From positions 7,633,747 to 7,697,746 of the forward strand of contig OX393562.1 in NCBI GenBank assembly GCA_947652115.1: 64,000 bases of DNA, read 5' to 3'. The position numbers and the translations under genes were made by a program. Below the pieces are notes generated by a model. The model saw nothing but the letters and a program-made list of their open reading frames with translations, was not told the origin of the DNA and did not search any database. Origin of the DNA: Blastomussa wellsi. Its lineage: Eukaryota > Cnidaria > Anthozoa > Scleractinia > Plerogyridae. Below are positions 16,376 to 28,182 of this stretch, piece after piece; position 1 is the first letter of the stretch; each line of letters starts with the position of its first letter.

Positions 16376-16531
16376 GAGGAACTGCCAGTCACTCGCACAT
16401 TCTGTCAGCAGATGGACCAAGTATCCCATCAACAAACGGTAAGGCAAACTACTACAGATGCTTTAGTACAGCTTTACAATCATGTGATTGATTTGCCTGA
16501 TGGACCAGTCAAGCAGAAATTCTTACAGAGG
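16376..16531 (+). CDS. ARHGAP19: ARHGAP19-like exon, conserved C-terminal helix region
   Basis: The exon lies between CTCAACAG and the donor GTTGGT, 156 bases, phase 0-0. It encodes TRTFCQQMDQVSHQQ and DALVQLYNHVIDLPDGPVKQ. The second segment resembles the helix found after the GAP domain in ARHGAP19, which supports the assignment. Confidence 0.78.
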
Positions 16532-16989
16532 GTTGGTTAACTTTTGTTTTTATTAAGTGATAGCACTGGTAATTTCATTCAGGTATCACACTCCCTCAGC
16601 TCCTCATGCCCTGGTGGAGTTACAATAATAGGTCATTGATGACTTCAGGTCTCCATCTGCTTCTGTCCTGGCTCAGCCTTCATAGTCTGGTTCAAGGTGT
16701 GCTATGGCAATTCCTCAATTCAGCATCCACAGCAACCCTCCAAGTTGAGACCATTTTAGTCGCCATGGTGACCAAAATTTTGGAACTGGCAACTAAAGTG
16801 CAGCAGAAGTCGACAGCTGGCGACTAAAATTGAGAACAAGGACTGAGCGCTTGAGCTAACTTTAGCGACTAAACTTTTTCACTTTTTCACTTGATTTATA
16901 ATTAATATAATTTGATTTCATTTCATTTGTGCTTTACAGTGTCCCCAATTAGTGCATCAGTGCTAGATACAGTTGACACTCAAATAAAG

Positions 16990-17044
<55 letters not shown>
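16990..17044. repeat. (TTA)n microsatellite
   Basis: About eighteen uninterrupted TTA units lie in an intron of the RhoGAP gene. Confidence 0.95.
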
Positions 17045-17045
<1 letters not shown>

Positions 17046-17688
17046 ACAGTCAGTGGCCAAATGGCCACCAAGGAAAAAAATAAACTTGGAGGGTTGATTC
17101 ACAGACACTCCTTCACTAGGAGCTCTTTGGACAATCTGTCGTCCTCCTACCCTAAGGGTATCACAGTGATCTGTCTGACTTTTGTCTCTGTACAGGATAT
17201 GATCTGTTTCTTAGTTGGTTCCTCGCCAGTTCTTTCTTGTAGCATCTTGTTGGTTTTGGTTACCATACTTATCTGTCAATTCATTCCCCATTTGCATCCA
17301 TGGCTAATGCTTTCATTAGCTTCCCCCTCTTGTCATGTGTTCTCTTGCAGTTTGAGGTTGTTATGCAGCATGTCACCCCACAAACAGCCACCACTTTCAA
17401 GCTATACTAAATGTCTTTGCCAGGGTCTGGTGTTGTGCTGAAGTTTGAGAAAAAAGAGAATTATTTATAATTCAAGAATTCTCCACCGAACCTTAGCCCT
17501 AGAAAGGAAATTAGTAAGCATGCCAAGTGACATGCTGGCAACTGCTGTCCCTTATATCATCCTGACTCCATGGATTGGCCTCTTCTGCTATGGACTTGGA
17601 TCCCTTCATTGGATAAAAGGGATACCAGAAACCACTGTATAATCAGACCATCCATTACGATTCATTACTGTTGTTTGATTTATTGCAG

Positions 17689-17739
17689 TTTGAGAAAGTC
17701 CACCCTGGCACGCCTCCATTCACTCCTCGTTCAAAAAAG
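17689..17739 (+). CDS. ARHGAP19: ARHGAP19-like exon, Thr-Pro motifs
   Basis: The acceptor is TTTATTGCAG and the donor GTGTGT. The 51-base exon, phase 0-0, encodes FEKVHPGTPPFTPRSKK. The TP and TPR-S sites resemble proline-directed kinase sites; ARHGAP19 is a mitotically controlled GAP, so cell-cycle phosphorylation is plausible. Confidence 0.72.
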
Positions 17740-18329
17740 GTGTGTTTAAATTATATGTATTATTTTTTATTATATATATAGCGACAATTTTAGGTAATAA
17801 ACCTTGCAGATAGAATTCTATTTCTGCTATATTTTCACATGTGAGAAAAGCAATACCTCCAATCAGCTTCGCGTATAGCCTTCTTCACATTTGAAAAATA
17901 TAACCAATCAGCATCAAGAGTAGAACGACCTAACCAATCAGAGCGCGGGAATTCAAATGGTTTCCAACGAGGTGAAAACAACACGCTGCAAGTTTGCAAG
18001 CTCTCGAAGACAGTTTATGTTTTGGCTATAAATTTTGTACTTTTGAGAACTTTATGGAAAGGAAAGCCATCAGAAACACGCCAAGCAAAACCTTGAGAAC
18101 ACAGTTATGATATGGAAATGCTAAAATCATTCTCCAGGCGTAGCGAAGACAAACTAAAATTCGATAAGGGAAAGAAATGAAAGACTTTCATTGTAGCTTT
18201 GATACAACGCAGCCGTGCACGTTCTAAGAAAATTCAAGCACTCTTGGGAACACCAGGGTAAAGTAAATGTTTCACTTTTGAATATGGATTTACGTTGTAA
18301 TTATTGTTTAATGAACCGACTCCTTGTGC

Positions 18330-18640
18330 AGGGTTCGTACGGGTCCTGGAAAACCTGGGAAGTCCTGGAATTTTATTATGGCATTTTCCAGGACTGGAAA
18401 GTCCTGGTAAAAGATTACAGGTCCTGGAAAGTCCTGGAAATCTGTTAAACTCAAGAAATGAATTTTTCTGAACTAACTTTATAAGGAATGCGAGGCTTAC
18501 AGTTGGGAGAATTTATATTGGGATCTTGGACGAAAAAGGGTTTAATGTGAATTTTGGAGTCCTGGAAAATTTGATGTGAGTCCTGGAAAAGGCCTGGAAA
18601 AGTCCTGGAAATTTGTTTTTGAAAAGGGGTACGAACCCTG
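18330..18640. mobile_element. Non-autonomous DNA transposon with CAGGGTTCGTAC ends and TCCTGGAAA repeats
   Basis: Left end CAGGGTTCGTAC and right end GTACGAACCCTG form terminal inverted repeats. CTTGTG flanks both sides (18324-18329 and 18641-18646), a candidate 6-base target duplication. The interior is made of many GTCCTGGAAA units in both orientations. There is no coding frame of its own. Confidence 0.8.
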
Positions 18641-18985
18641 CTTGTGTTATCACAACTTTTGTTCAAAAATTCGCCAGTTGATTTTTTTGCAGTAGTTGAT
18701 TCACTTATGGCGACGTTTCTCGATGCGATAGCAAAAGCTTTTCTTTTAAAAAGTATTAACACAGTGTGTTTTATACCGCTATTTAAATAAAGTTCTTGTT
18801 TACGATAGCTTGTCGTCGCCGTAATTTTTCTTTTCTATTTAAAAGAGATCTCGCTTGGAAAGCCATCAGAATGCATTTGCAGCTTTGTTTTCCTTGCGCT
18901 GCGTTTAAGTCTTTAATTATAGACAAGAAAAATCGCTTTAAGTTTACAATGGTTGAGTCCTTGTTATATAATAAACAAATTACAG

Positions 18986-19122
18986 CATAGAAAGTGCTTT
19001 GTACGGATTATTATTCACTCGTCGCAAAACTTTGGAAAACTCACTCGTTCGCTGCGCTCACTCGTTCGTTTTCCAAAGTCTTGCAACTCGTGAATAAAAA
19101 TCCGTACGTCGCACTTTCTATG
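18986..19122. mobile_element. Short palindromic MITE
   Basis: The whole 137-base segment is a near-perfect palindrome, from CATAGAAAGTGC at the left to GCACTTTCTATG at the right. The centre carries CACTCGTTCGCTGCGCTC. It would fold into one long hairpin. Confidence 0.8.
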
Positions 19123-19382
19123 AAGTAATCTATATGTATGTCAGCGATTTGCGTTCTCCATATTAGTTTTTGTTTATAAGTTGCCAATATTATATTTAGT
19201 TGATTTTTTTTAAATTCTACAGTGCGGAGCATTGTAAAAGAGAACAATATTAATGTCAAGCTTGAACAGACTGTTGATGAAAACTATACAGTAGGCATGC
19301 GCAGTCCAATGACTGCTGGGTTCCATCTCTTTGATTTTGAGTGATTCCCAAAGTGGAAGACTGTTTTCAGACCATCTCCCAT

Positions 19383-19784
19383 AAGCTATTTTCTAAACGA
19401 GCAAGGGACTGGGTATGGACACATTTCTCTTTGGTACAAACATTCAATATTGATTGAATTAAAAAAATGGGGCACATCATCTGAAAGAGCATCGAAAAAT
19501 TAGAAAATTTATCAAATTTGACGGTTATTGGTATAAACCCAAAGGCACGGTACACTTAGTATGGATTGGAGGTACAGGCATCCTCCAATCCATACTAAGC
19601 TCTCTTATTTTAAAAGTGTACCATTCCTTTGCATTTAAACCAATAACCACATTTTGGTAAATTTACTAATTTTTGGATGCTCTTTCAGATGACATGCCCC
19701 ATTTTCAATTCAATCGATATTGAATATTCGTACCAAGAAAAAAATATATTTGTACCCAGTCCCTGCTCGTTTAGAAAATGGCCA
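19383..19784. mobile_element. Foldback MITE (family also present at 31131-31983)
   Basis: Inverted arms carry TTTTCTAAACGAGCA next to the ends and GGACTGGGTA just inside them. The apex is a perfect 18-base stem (19555-19572 with 19582-19599) around a 9-base loop. The outer 100 or so bases match the ends of the larger element at 31131-31983. Confidence 0.8.
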
Positions 19785-20584
19785 ATTTGACTGACTGTTA
19801 CCCAAAGCTGGATGGAAAGAAACTGGAAAGTGTGGCAACTGCAGTCAGTGCTGCAAATAGCAGAATTTTGCAATGCAATACATTAGACTTACAGCATATT
19901 TGTCTACCCCGCTCACTTTTGAAAACCCTTCTGCATGGTTATCCTACACGTAGATATCTAGTTTTGATGCCATATTTCTCCCAGACAGTTTATCACTTGG
20001 GGATATTGAGTCTTGGTATATGAAACTGGTCCATTCCAAGTGGCAAATTGTCATGCCGAAATGTGAGTGCAAAACCAGAGATCTTGAATATATGCAATGG
20101 GTTAACCATGGCTTAGTTGCAGAACAATGGTGCTGAAAATCGGTAAAGTTGTGCCATAAATGATGTATTTGGTGATGTCAGAATTTTTCAGGCAGCATGA
20201 AATTCAGCTTCATGAAGCACTGACTGTTGTGTCCATAGTTTTATACTTCCTCAGTTTCTTCCATAAAGCTTTGGGTATCTGCACTGATATCTCAACCGTT
20301 TTCACTGCGATAAAAAATAACTTTTCTTTCAAAGTTGAACAGTCTTCCTTCAACATGATATGCCAAAAATAAGTGGAATCCGCGAGGTGAAATTTTTGCT
20401 ACCAAAACTCACGACTGAAAGAACATGTACATGTAGAAACAACACAAAGAAACAAACAAAAAACAAGAGCCAAAAAGAAACAGGTATGGTCAAGATCGTC
20501 AATAATGAATCAGACTAGTCCAAACAGAAGTGCGCTGATTGAGATTGTTAGTTGCAGGCTAACGTTCATTTTTCCTCAACCCAG

Positions 20585-20683
20585 ATCACCCATCCAGAAC
20601 ACATTGCTGCTTCAACTCCATTGAAAGCAGTGGAGTCTCCAGCTGGTTTAACAAGAACACCGCTGTCACCTATCCCAGATATT
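20585..20683 (+). CDS. ARHGAP19: ARHGAP19-like exon, Ser/Thr-Pro-rich tail
   Basis: The acceptor is TTTTTCCTCAACCCAG and the donor GTAACT. The 99-base exon, phase 0-0, encodes ITHPEHIAASTPLKAVESP and TRTPLSPIPDI, a run of SP/TP sites. Read-through gives a stop at 20738-20743, overlapping an AATAAA string, so an alternative short 3' end is possible. Confidence 0.68.
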
Positions 20684-20827
20684 GTAACTATTCTTTACAC
20701 GACCCCACAAGCTTTAGCTTTAAATTTTATCGTGTTTAAATAAAGGATATGATGATGATGATGAGGAATAAACATGGCAACTATAAGAAATACTGATGCC
20801 ACGACAAGTACCCCAGCAATTAGGAAG

Positions 20828-21205
20828 AGAGTGGCATTTGATGTTGTTGACTCTCCGGATTGTTTTACTCCTAAAACGCCACATTCTGGAGCCACCCCTT
20901 TGCTTTCCAGATTGGGTTTGAGAACGCCTTCTGGTGTGATTTATCCTGGTGAATCATCACTATCCAAGCACACCACTGACCCGGAAGATTTTGTTTCTCC
21001 GAAGGCGCATTTAAGGTGTCGTTCAGTTCACACCCCCAGGAATAAGAGGCTGGCAAATGAGCCGCTGCCATTTACACCGTCTGGATTTATGAGTGGTGTT
21101 GTAACGGACACATGTGATGAGTCTGCGGTGTTCACTCCCTCGGTGAAAACTAGGCGCAACACACCACCTCAAGTGAAGAAAAGGCTTTCAGAAGTCGATC
21201 ATTCG
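20828..21205 (+). CDS. ARHGAP19: ARHGAP19-like large C-terminal exon (acceptor uncertain)
   Basis: A long open stretch codes for a disordered tail with many TP/SP sites: DSPDCFTPKTPHSGATPLL, VSPKAHLRCRSVHTPRNKR and VFTPSVKTRRNTPPQVKKR. The donor is clear (TCG before GTAAGA). The acceptor is not: CCCCAG at 20811-20816 has the wrong phase for the preceding exon, while AAG at 20825-20827 has the right phase but a weak pyrimidine tract. An unseen small exon could also fix the phase. The open frame itself begins at ATG 20774. Confidence 0.6.
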
Positions 21206-21910
21206 GTAAGAATATGATACAAGCTATTTACTGATTCCGACTTATTCCGAATATTAATAGCCCTATGACGACATTTGGGGCTCGTAAAACTAAAAGTATT
21301 TATCATACGTAGCCCTTTGTCTGGGGTGTTGGAAGAGGTATAGATGATTGGTGCATATATTGTAGCCTTCATTCATATTCATTTGCATCATTCCTACGCC
21401 CTCAAAATTAAATACCCAATGGCTAATGGATATCAGTTTTCATTCGTATTCACAAACACACGTGCTACAATGTGTAAGCGCGCTTATTGTATCATTGTTG
21501 TACGAGCATGGTTCAGTTTGGTTTGTAGGCTTTCATATTATTAGTTGTTCTCTTGTTGTATAAAGAGTTTTCAGAGTTTCTGAGTGATGGTTAAATTTAT
21601 TATCATGTGTTTGCTTGTAGAGACATAATAAAGTAAAAGAGGGTCGCACACGGCTCGTGTTGACACACCCCAACTGTGGTTGCTTATTACATGATAATTA
21701 ACGAGGTTCAACAACTGTCATTCGAGCGTTAGCAAACGACCAATTTCACGAGAAATCGTCTACCCTTTCTGGCATCAAATGCATCCCTAACTTTGCGAGA
21801 AAGAAGCATAAACCAATATCAGTCTGTTTATTTGGTGCTGAACTGCACGAGGCTCTAAATTCTGAGCACACAAAATCCGCTGATTATTGCATTGCGGTGG
21901 AACGACAATA

Positions 21911-22082
21911 GGCCATTTCCGAGTTCCTTTTCCCTCTGTTTCAAAATGAATCTAAGTGCAAAACTATTCAAATGGAAATGAGCACATTTTGCATGAGAAT
22001 GAAGATGCAGGTAAAACACATTTTCACATGAATGGTTTCGCACTTAGACTCGTTTTGACACTGAGGCAAAAGAGAACTCGAC
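21911..22082. mobile_element. Short inverted-repeat MITE
   Basis: The left arm GAGTTCCTTTTCCCTCTG and following bases pair with the right arm ending CAAAAGAGAACTCG, through TCTAAGTGC/GCACTTAGA, over about 170 bases. It lies in the last intron of the RhoGAP gene. Confidence 0.65.
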
Positions 22083-23293
22083 AGCAAGGCAAAAATCGAC
22101 GTCACGCATCGGTGGTTTTCGGAGTATATTGGGAATGATCGCCGGCCATCGCGGAAATCTGGAACGGTCGGGAACATTGCAATCCCCCATCTTCTGGGAT
22201 TTCTCCGACATGAAAACCAGTTTACTCCATGGTGAAACCCTGTTAACACGGTCACCGACAGACCATGAAAAATTGGCCGTGTTGAAGTGATTTCCTAGTT
22301 TTGCATGGCGCACTCGCCTTACTGCGGATAATTTAACGCGTGATCAACGCATTGAGACATGGCAGATTTTGCTTTATGTCTTGAGCTCTGCAGAGAAGGA
22401 AATCAACATTTTCTCGCAGGAGAGTATGATGAACCATCATTTTCTCTCTCTTGTTTTGAATTTAGTAATCCCTTGCTCTTTGTAAAATGTAGAATACGAA
22501 ACAATCGTTAAAAACTTGTATTTAATAGCAGCCAATCGTGAATAGGAATTACAGCGTATAAACGAGGTGCTGTAGCTCCTAAACATGCATGGGGCCTCCC
22601 CCTCTCCCACCCCACCCCAGGTTTTAAAAATTAAAGCTACTATATAAACAAAAACAATCAAAAGGGAAAGTTTGACAAACCTCTCAATGTCGGTTCTATT
22701 TCTGTGGAATTGCAAGGTATGTATGTATGTCACATTGATCACATTTCATGACTGGTCCGTGCATATAGTACTAACCAAGGAAATTTTGATGAACATAACT
22801 GGCTTTAAAATCAAAACAAAACTAGACTTGCCTGCATGTATATATCCTCCTACTGTATTTGTTTTGCTGCATGGACAATTACCACTTGGTTTGAGTGGTT
22901 TAGCGCGGTAAAATTATAAAGGATTATACAGGTTGGCATTTCAGAATGTGGCCGTTGGCCGTATTAACGGGGTTTTACAAGAAAATGCATGTACGTTTCC
23001 GCCGGGACCAAAAAATCGACCATATTCACGAGGTGACCGTAAGGCGGCTTTCCGCTGGTGAACAGATGGGATTTTTTTTAATTGTTTCTCGAACAGACTG
23101 GTTTCCTATTCTAATTTTTAATACGTACTAATTAACTGCTATCAGTATATACCAAATCTTAAATATGGAGTTGGCATGCATTTCTACCAATAGTAAGTAC
23201 AAATCTAATCTTAATGCAGTTCTTCCATTTCATACAGTCAACTTGTTTGTGGTGATGTATGAATTGACTCATCTGTTTTGTTTTTTATTTCAG

Positions 23294-23314
23294 ATGGATG
23301 AGATTTATGTTTGA
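23294..23314 (+). CDS. ARHGAP19: ARHGAP19-like probable last exon
   Basis: After TTTTTTATTTCAG the sequence codes for MDEIYV and stops at TGA 23312-23314. The phase (0) matches the previous donor at 21206. The exon is tiny but fits as a terminal exon; the following few hundred bases would be 3' UTR. No clean AATAAA was found near it. Confidence 0.5.
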   Translation: MDEIYV

Positions 23315-23999
23315 TGAAACAATTTCACGAGGTTCAGTTCGAGCAGTTGGGAAAGATGCCTTGTAGTACAGGTTTGGATCGTTCATTGTGGCTGATTCAT
23401 CTTTTGTTACCGAGTCATAACTGAGATCTGCAGAATGCTGAAAACTAACGACTGTAAACCATGGAAGAGACTGCTGGATTATAGAAAGACTCTAGAAGAG
23501 TTACAATGTAGGATTTACATTTGATAGAAGATCTAAAGAGAAGCAAGATTTCATTGACAATTCATTCTATTCAGATCACATGCACGAGTCAAGTTTGGAC
23601 TCCAGCAGGGAAAGGGAAAGACTAAACATGTTACATATTATTGAAAAATACAGTTTTATAACAATACCCAGTAGTTGTGTTTAGACGTTCTATTGCAGCC
23701 ACACCAGTGATGCTGTGTTCGTTTTACCAGTGAACAAAATGAAGGCCCTGTTGCATGAAATTTGTTGCCGTGGCAGCGTCAAAACAGAGTTTAAATATAC
23801 AATCTATTTGACTTTTTCAAGGTAATGTCTTAAAAACTACTTGGTTAAAGTTTTGTTGTATGTTTGTTCATACGTAAAAAAAAGAATGATCTATGCCTCA
23901 TTTTTTTTGTAAAGTTCATGTGGCTCTGACATGTGACAGAATCATCACCATAGCGCTGCAAATCTGGCCAAGTCATCGTTTTTGATCGGACAAAACAAT

Positions 24000-24125
24000 A
24001 GTGGGAGGGGGAGGTGGGAAAAAGGGAAAGGGAGGGCGGGGCGAAGAACCCTCCTTTTTCCTTACCCCTCCCCTCCCTTTCTCTATTTTTCCACTACCTA
24101 GTTTCTCCCTTGTTCGTGCGTTCAA
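24000..24125. repeat. Purine/pyrimidine strand-switch tract
   Basis: A polypurine block (GGGAGGGGGAGGTGGG onwards) is followed by a polypyrimidine block (CCTTACCCCTCCCCTCCC), partly mirror-complementary. No gene is seen. Such tracts can form triplex or G-rich structures and are hard to sequence. Confidence 0.5.
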
Positions 24126-24324
24126 AATGGCGGCCGCGTCGTTCGTGATCGCTGTTTTCGAAGCATCCCCCCACCCCCGCAAAAATCGCCTGCTTTGCAG
24201 GCTAAAGCCCGCAATGAGCGGATTTATCCTATTTGAATATTAGTCACTTAAATATCGGGGAATTTTTGAATAAAAGTGACAATTGTGGTGAAAACAAATC
24301 AATTCGAAGCATACTCTAACACAT

Positions 24325-25355
24325 ATAATTTGGTTTTATCAACTGGGTTGATAATGTGAATTGGCCACCGTAAAGAGATTCGAGAGCGCACGTTTTGAGC
24401 GTAAGCCCTTCGTCGGAGCGAATCAAGGAATTGTGGGTCGTGCGTGGTTTATATACAGAAAGATGGAGCTTCGCTATTGGTCGGTGCCTTGGTAACGTGA
24501 AAAAAAACGGAATAAATTGGTTGAATGAAAAGCGTTCGTTGATACCGTGAGGATTAAGAGTGCCGATTTGAAAAATACATTTTTGTTCTAGAGTTTTGCG
24601 ACTTTCCGTGCTTCCTTGGTGAAGGGAAAGGCCAGCAGACTGCCATATGTTGCTTAGAATGATTTGGGAGATTGAAGTGTCTCGCGACCGGTTTCGATGC
24701 ATTTTTGTCGTCTTTCTATACGTCCCGAAGGTGTTCTCGGAATCGGTCGCCAAGTCGTATCCCTGTTTCGCCGATGTATAACTTTTTGCAAAGAGTGCAA
24801 GTTATGGAGTAGATGGCATTGGCTGAGGTGCAGGTGAAATGATCAGTGATCTTGATAGATCGTTTGGGTCCCGATATTTTGTCAACGTTTAATGGAGCCG
24901 AAACCAATTGTGGAATTACAAGCATTTTCGGCATCCTACTGATGAACGGTTATGGCAATTAGATATTTATTACAGGAGCCAACATTGAGATTGTGGTCTG
25001 TCGCCTTTGAATTGTGAATGAAAGGACATGTTTTGCATCATTCGCGAGTGCATTTAAAAGATCCGGGTTGATCACTTGTTTGGAATTCACTTCTGACTAA
25101 AAAGTTACCTATGTTTTTGTCGCGTTTGAATGAAATTAATGGAGGTTGCGAAAAGATCCTACCAGTGTCGGGGTCATTTTGAAGTAATTTAAAGTTTTTG
25201 AGAATGATGGATTTTACTGCGTGGTTGTGAGAGTGAAATGTGAGGGTGAATGGAATTCTATCGTTGTTTTATCTCTGACGTTTGTAGTGCTGACTCTCGA
25301 ATCTCTTTACGGTGGCCAATTCACGTTATCAACCCAGTTGATAAAACCAAATTAT
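24325..25355 (-). mobile_element. Penelope-like element fragment with GIY-YIG endonuclease (broken)
   Basis: Minus-strand frames at 24716-24934 and 24316-24753 encode DHFTCTSANAIYSITCTLCKK, then LYIGETGIRLGDRFREHL, a GIY-YIG endonuclease core, followed by SLHQGSTESRKTLEQKCIF. This is the C-terminal domain of Penelope-like retroelements. The two frames are offset, so there is an indel near 24,720-24,750. About 60 bases at each end are inverted copies of each other (CTTTACGGTGGCCAATTCAC), an arrangement typical of Penelope-like inserts. A segment of roughly 120 bases upstream of the GIY-YIG part is absent from the related copy at 62,000. Confidence 0.78.
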
Positions 25356-26627
25356 ATTGTTATGCTTCCCACCGACGCAGCTCCACAGTTTCTTTAGAAA
25401 CTTTCCCCCTCTATTCATTCGTTACTGCTGTGGTTTCTCATTAACTGACTTATTCTAAAATCTATTATGAAAAAGAATTCTCGAGTTCGCTCTTTGGTTT
25501 TTTATTCTTCAGTGGAAATAAACTTATTTTAGCGGGAATCCTATACTACAGAAACCTATCTCGATTCTATCTCCTTGCTTACTTTAACTTCATAAAAGCG
25601 AGGCTGAACAGAACCACTGAAGTGAATTGCGGCAATAGAGTTGATAGAATTTGCATGAGAAATTAGCACCTCTTTGTTATCTTTGTAAAACGCACAAGCA
25701 AGACAAAAAACTATATACTACTGTCATCAAATGTAATTGGATGCTATTAACTTTCTTTCAGACCAAAGTCATCTTACATCAGTCCTGATGGACAAACCTT
25801 TTAATAACATTCAGAAACTGGTACGTTTTTGTTGTATTTTAACAGCTTAAAACTTCGCCATAAATTTTCTCGATCTTATTCAAAATTCAAGGAATGGATT
25901 TCCAAAGTTATCCCTTGACTCTCGAGTGAAGTGGGGAATGACGTCATACGTTGCTATGGTAATTCCGATCTCGATAAAAAGTACTTCATCTGAAACTTTG
26001 ATCTTCTCTAGTGCACCTGGAGCAATCATTTTTTTTGTCGGATACTCTATGGCGGTACACTAGCTGCTCAAAGTTGAGAGGTATCGTCACGCAAAAATCC
26101 GATCGAGCCACATGTGGAAAAATAGCCACCCTGAATTTAGAAGAATTTTGCAAACTCAGGGCTATGTAGTGAGAGAACGCAACGGAAGGGATGAGCGCAA
26201 GCTAATACACTTCACTTGTTTAAACAGAAGCTGAAATGTTCATAACTCACTCAGCGGTTCCGTTTGTAGTTTGAATTATCCGTAAAAGTGCGTCAAAAGA
26301 CATAAAAACACGAGTCACAAAATTAGCCAAGTTTGTTTATTTGCCGAGTGGTTTTGACACTCGTCAGCAGATCGTGTATATCAGTCTTTGACTTGTTTGC
26401 AGTTCCTTTGAAGGAATATACTATTACCCTTACTCAAAGTTGCTAAGTAGATAATAATATAATTAACGATACAATACACATTATTTTATGGAATACGCCA
26501 AATTGTAATAACATTTATCATGCAAACAAACTACTTTTTGAAATGAAATAATTCTCAGAGCAGTCTTCATTTCGCCGTAACAACAGGTTTAGAACTTTTC
26601 TTTCTCGCAGCATAAAGGATAAGGTGG

Positions 26628-26843
26628 ATTTCCACTGTCGCGTAATTTTCCGAACGTTAACGGGCGTGTTTTAAGTGGCTGTACGTGCGTAAAATTAAAA
26701 AAAAGAAGAAATGTATGGCGCCTCGCGTCTGCGGAAAAAGTTGAATGTGGTTTAACTTTTTCCGCAGACGCGAGACGTTTATACATTTCTTCCTTCTTAT
26801 AACACGCCCGTTAACGTAAGGAAAATTACGCGACAGTGGAAAT
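26628..26843. mobile_element. Foldback MITE
   Basis: The ends are ATTTCCACTGTCGCG and CGCGACAGTGGAAAT. Inverted arms run through CGTTAACGGGCGTG to a centre with TTTTTCCGCAGACGCGAG in both orientations. Total length is about 216 bases. Confidence 0.85.
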
Positions 26844-27271
26844 GTTATATGGTATTCCTGTGAATTATGGATATTATTTATAACGAGTTATCTAATTAAT
26901 TCCTTTTTCATGTTTGGTTTTGTTTACAACGTTATTGCAATAAGGTGTAACTAAGATTAGTAATTATTCACTCAGTGGACCAAATAGAAGCTGAAGCATT
27001 CATAGCACTTCGAGTTTGTATTGTGTTCATGTACGTCATCGAGACATGACAAAAACACGACTCACAAAATTAGCCAAGCTTGTTTATTGTTTGACTGCTT
27101 ATGTCTTTTGATACTCTTCCACCAGTCTATAACTGTGGAATGTTTTTTGTTATCATAACTTCTGTACAGTTCCTGTGCAATTTGATGATATTATAGGCTT
27201 TTTCAAAAGGAAAACTAGCCGCGCCAACTGCTGCCCTTGTAGCCTGAATTTCATGACTTACTTGACGATTG

Positions 27272-27364
27272 TAATAGACCAATTCCGATATATTAAAATT
27301 CTAACATTGCGCCGAGGCTTGAGGGATAAAACAAAAGAAATTATATATCGGAATTGGTCTATTA
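27272..27364. mobile_element. Short inverted-repeat MITE
   Basis: TAATAGACCAATTCCGATAT at the left pairs with ATATCGGAATTGGTCTATTA at the right over a 93-base element. Confidence 0.75.
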
Positions 27365-28100
27365 CCAATAGCCCTTATGCGTTTTTACGTCAGACTGGCT
27401 GGTTTCACCAGCATGCCTCGCTTTCGAGGTGCAAACTTGTAAATTTTGCCATGAACAAATTCCCAAAGCAGAAAAGATGAAAAAATACCAACGTGAAAAC
27501 TGCATGAAGTAGGCTTGCCGGTGAATTTTGAGCAAATGAGGTCTTTGGTTATGCCTTTGAACAGTTCGTGATGTTTAGACACACATCAAAACCAAATTTT
27601 CTTCAGACAACGGAATTTAAACACGTGAAAGGTAATACCTTTCACCATGATCTACGTAAAATTTTGATGTGAAATGCAAGTATTTGGTGAAGCGTAAAGT
27701 ATTGAAAAATTTGACGGCATTGTTTTACTTTATTATTCACAACAAATAATGGTTTTTAAATTAGTGGGTGGTTCATTACTGTCATGACCTGCTGTCGTAT
27801 TAAATGTGTTTTTGTATCACTGACTTTGTTTTCTAACTTGCCTTCTTCATTCACTTTTTCAAATACGTCCAAGGCCTTGTAAAATCTCAGCAGTCAGTTC
27901 TTACTTTTAATCTACAAGAGTGATGCAGTGTATTGTTTTTATTAGTCTTATTAACAATCCATTAGGAAAGCGGAACTTTTTGTAACAAAAGCCATGAATT
28001 TTTTTCCGCTTTGACTGAATAACATACTGTTGTTAAATCCACACCCATGTCACTCAAGACTGCAAGCTTTGGAGACTAGAACTTTAGGCATTGACGAGCC

Positions 28101-28182
28101 ATGAACAAGCTTGTGTTACTTTGCTGTCTTGTATTTTGTTCAGAAGTGTTCGGTTCACCAGAGGAAGCACTTCTGGAAGAAG
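28101..28182 (+). CDS. First coding exon (signal peptide) of the D8C/ZP gene
   Basis: ATG at 28101 opens MNKLVLLCCLVFCSEVFG, a clear signal peptide with a hydrophobic core and a small-residue cleavage region, then SPEEALLEE. The donor GGTAACC at 28183 leaves phase 1, which matches the acceptor phase of the acidic exon at 34035 and of every later exon. This makes it the best first exon for the large secreted gene. No TATA box is obvious. A near copy lies at 30153 but has lost its donor. Confidence 0.7.
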
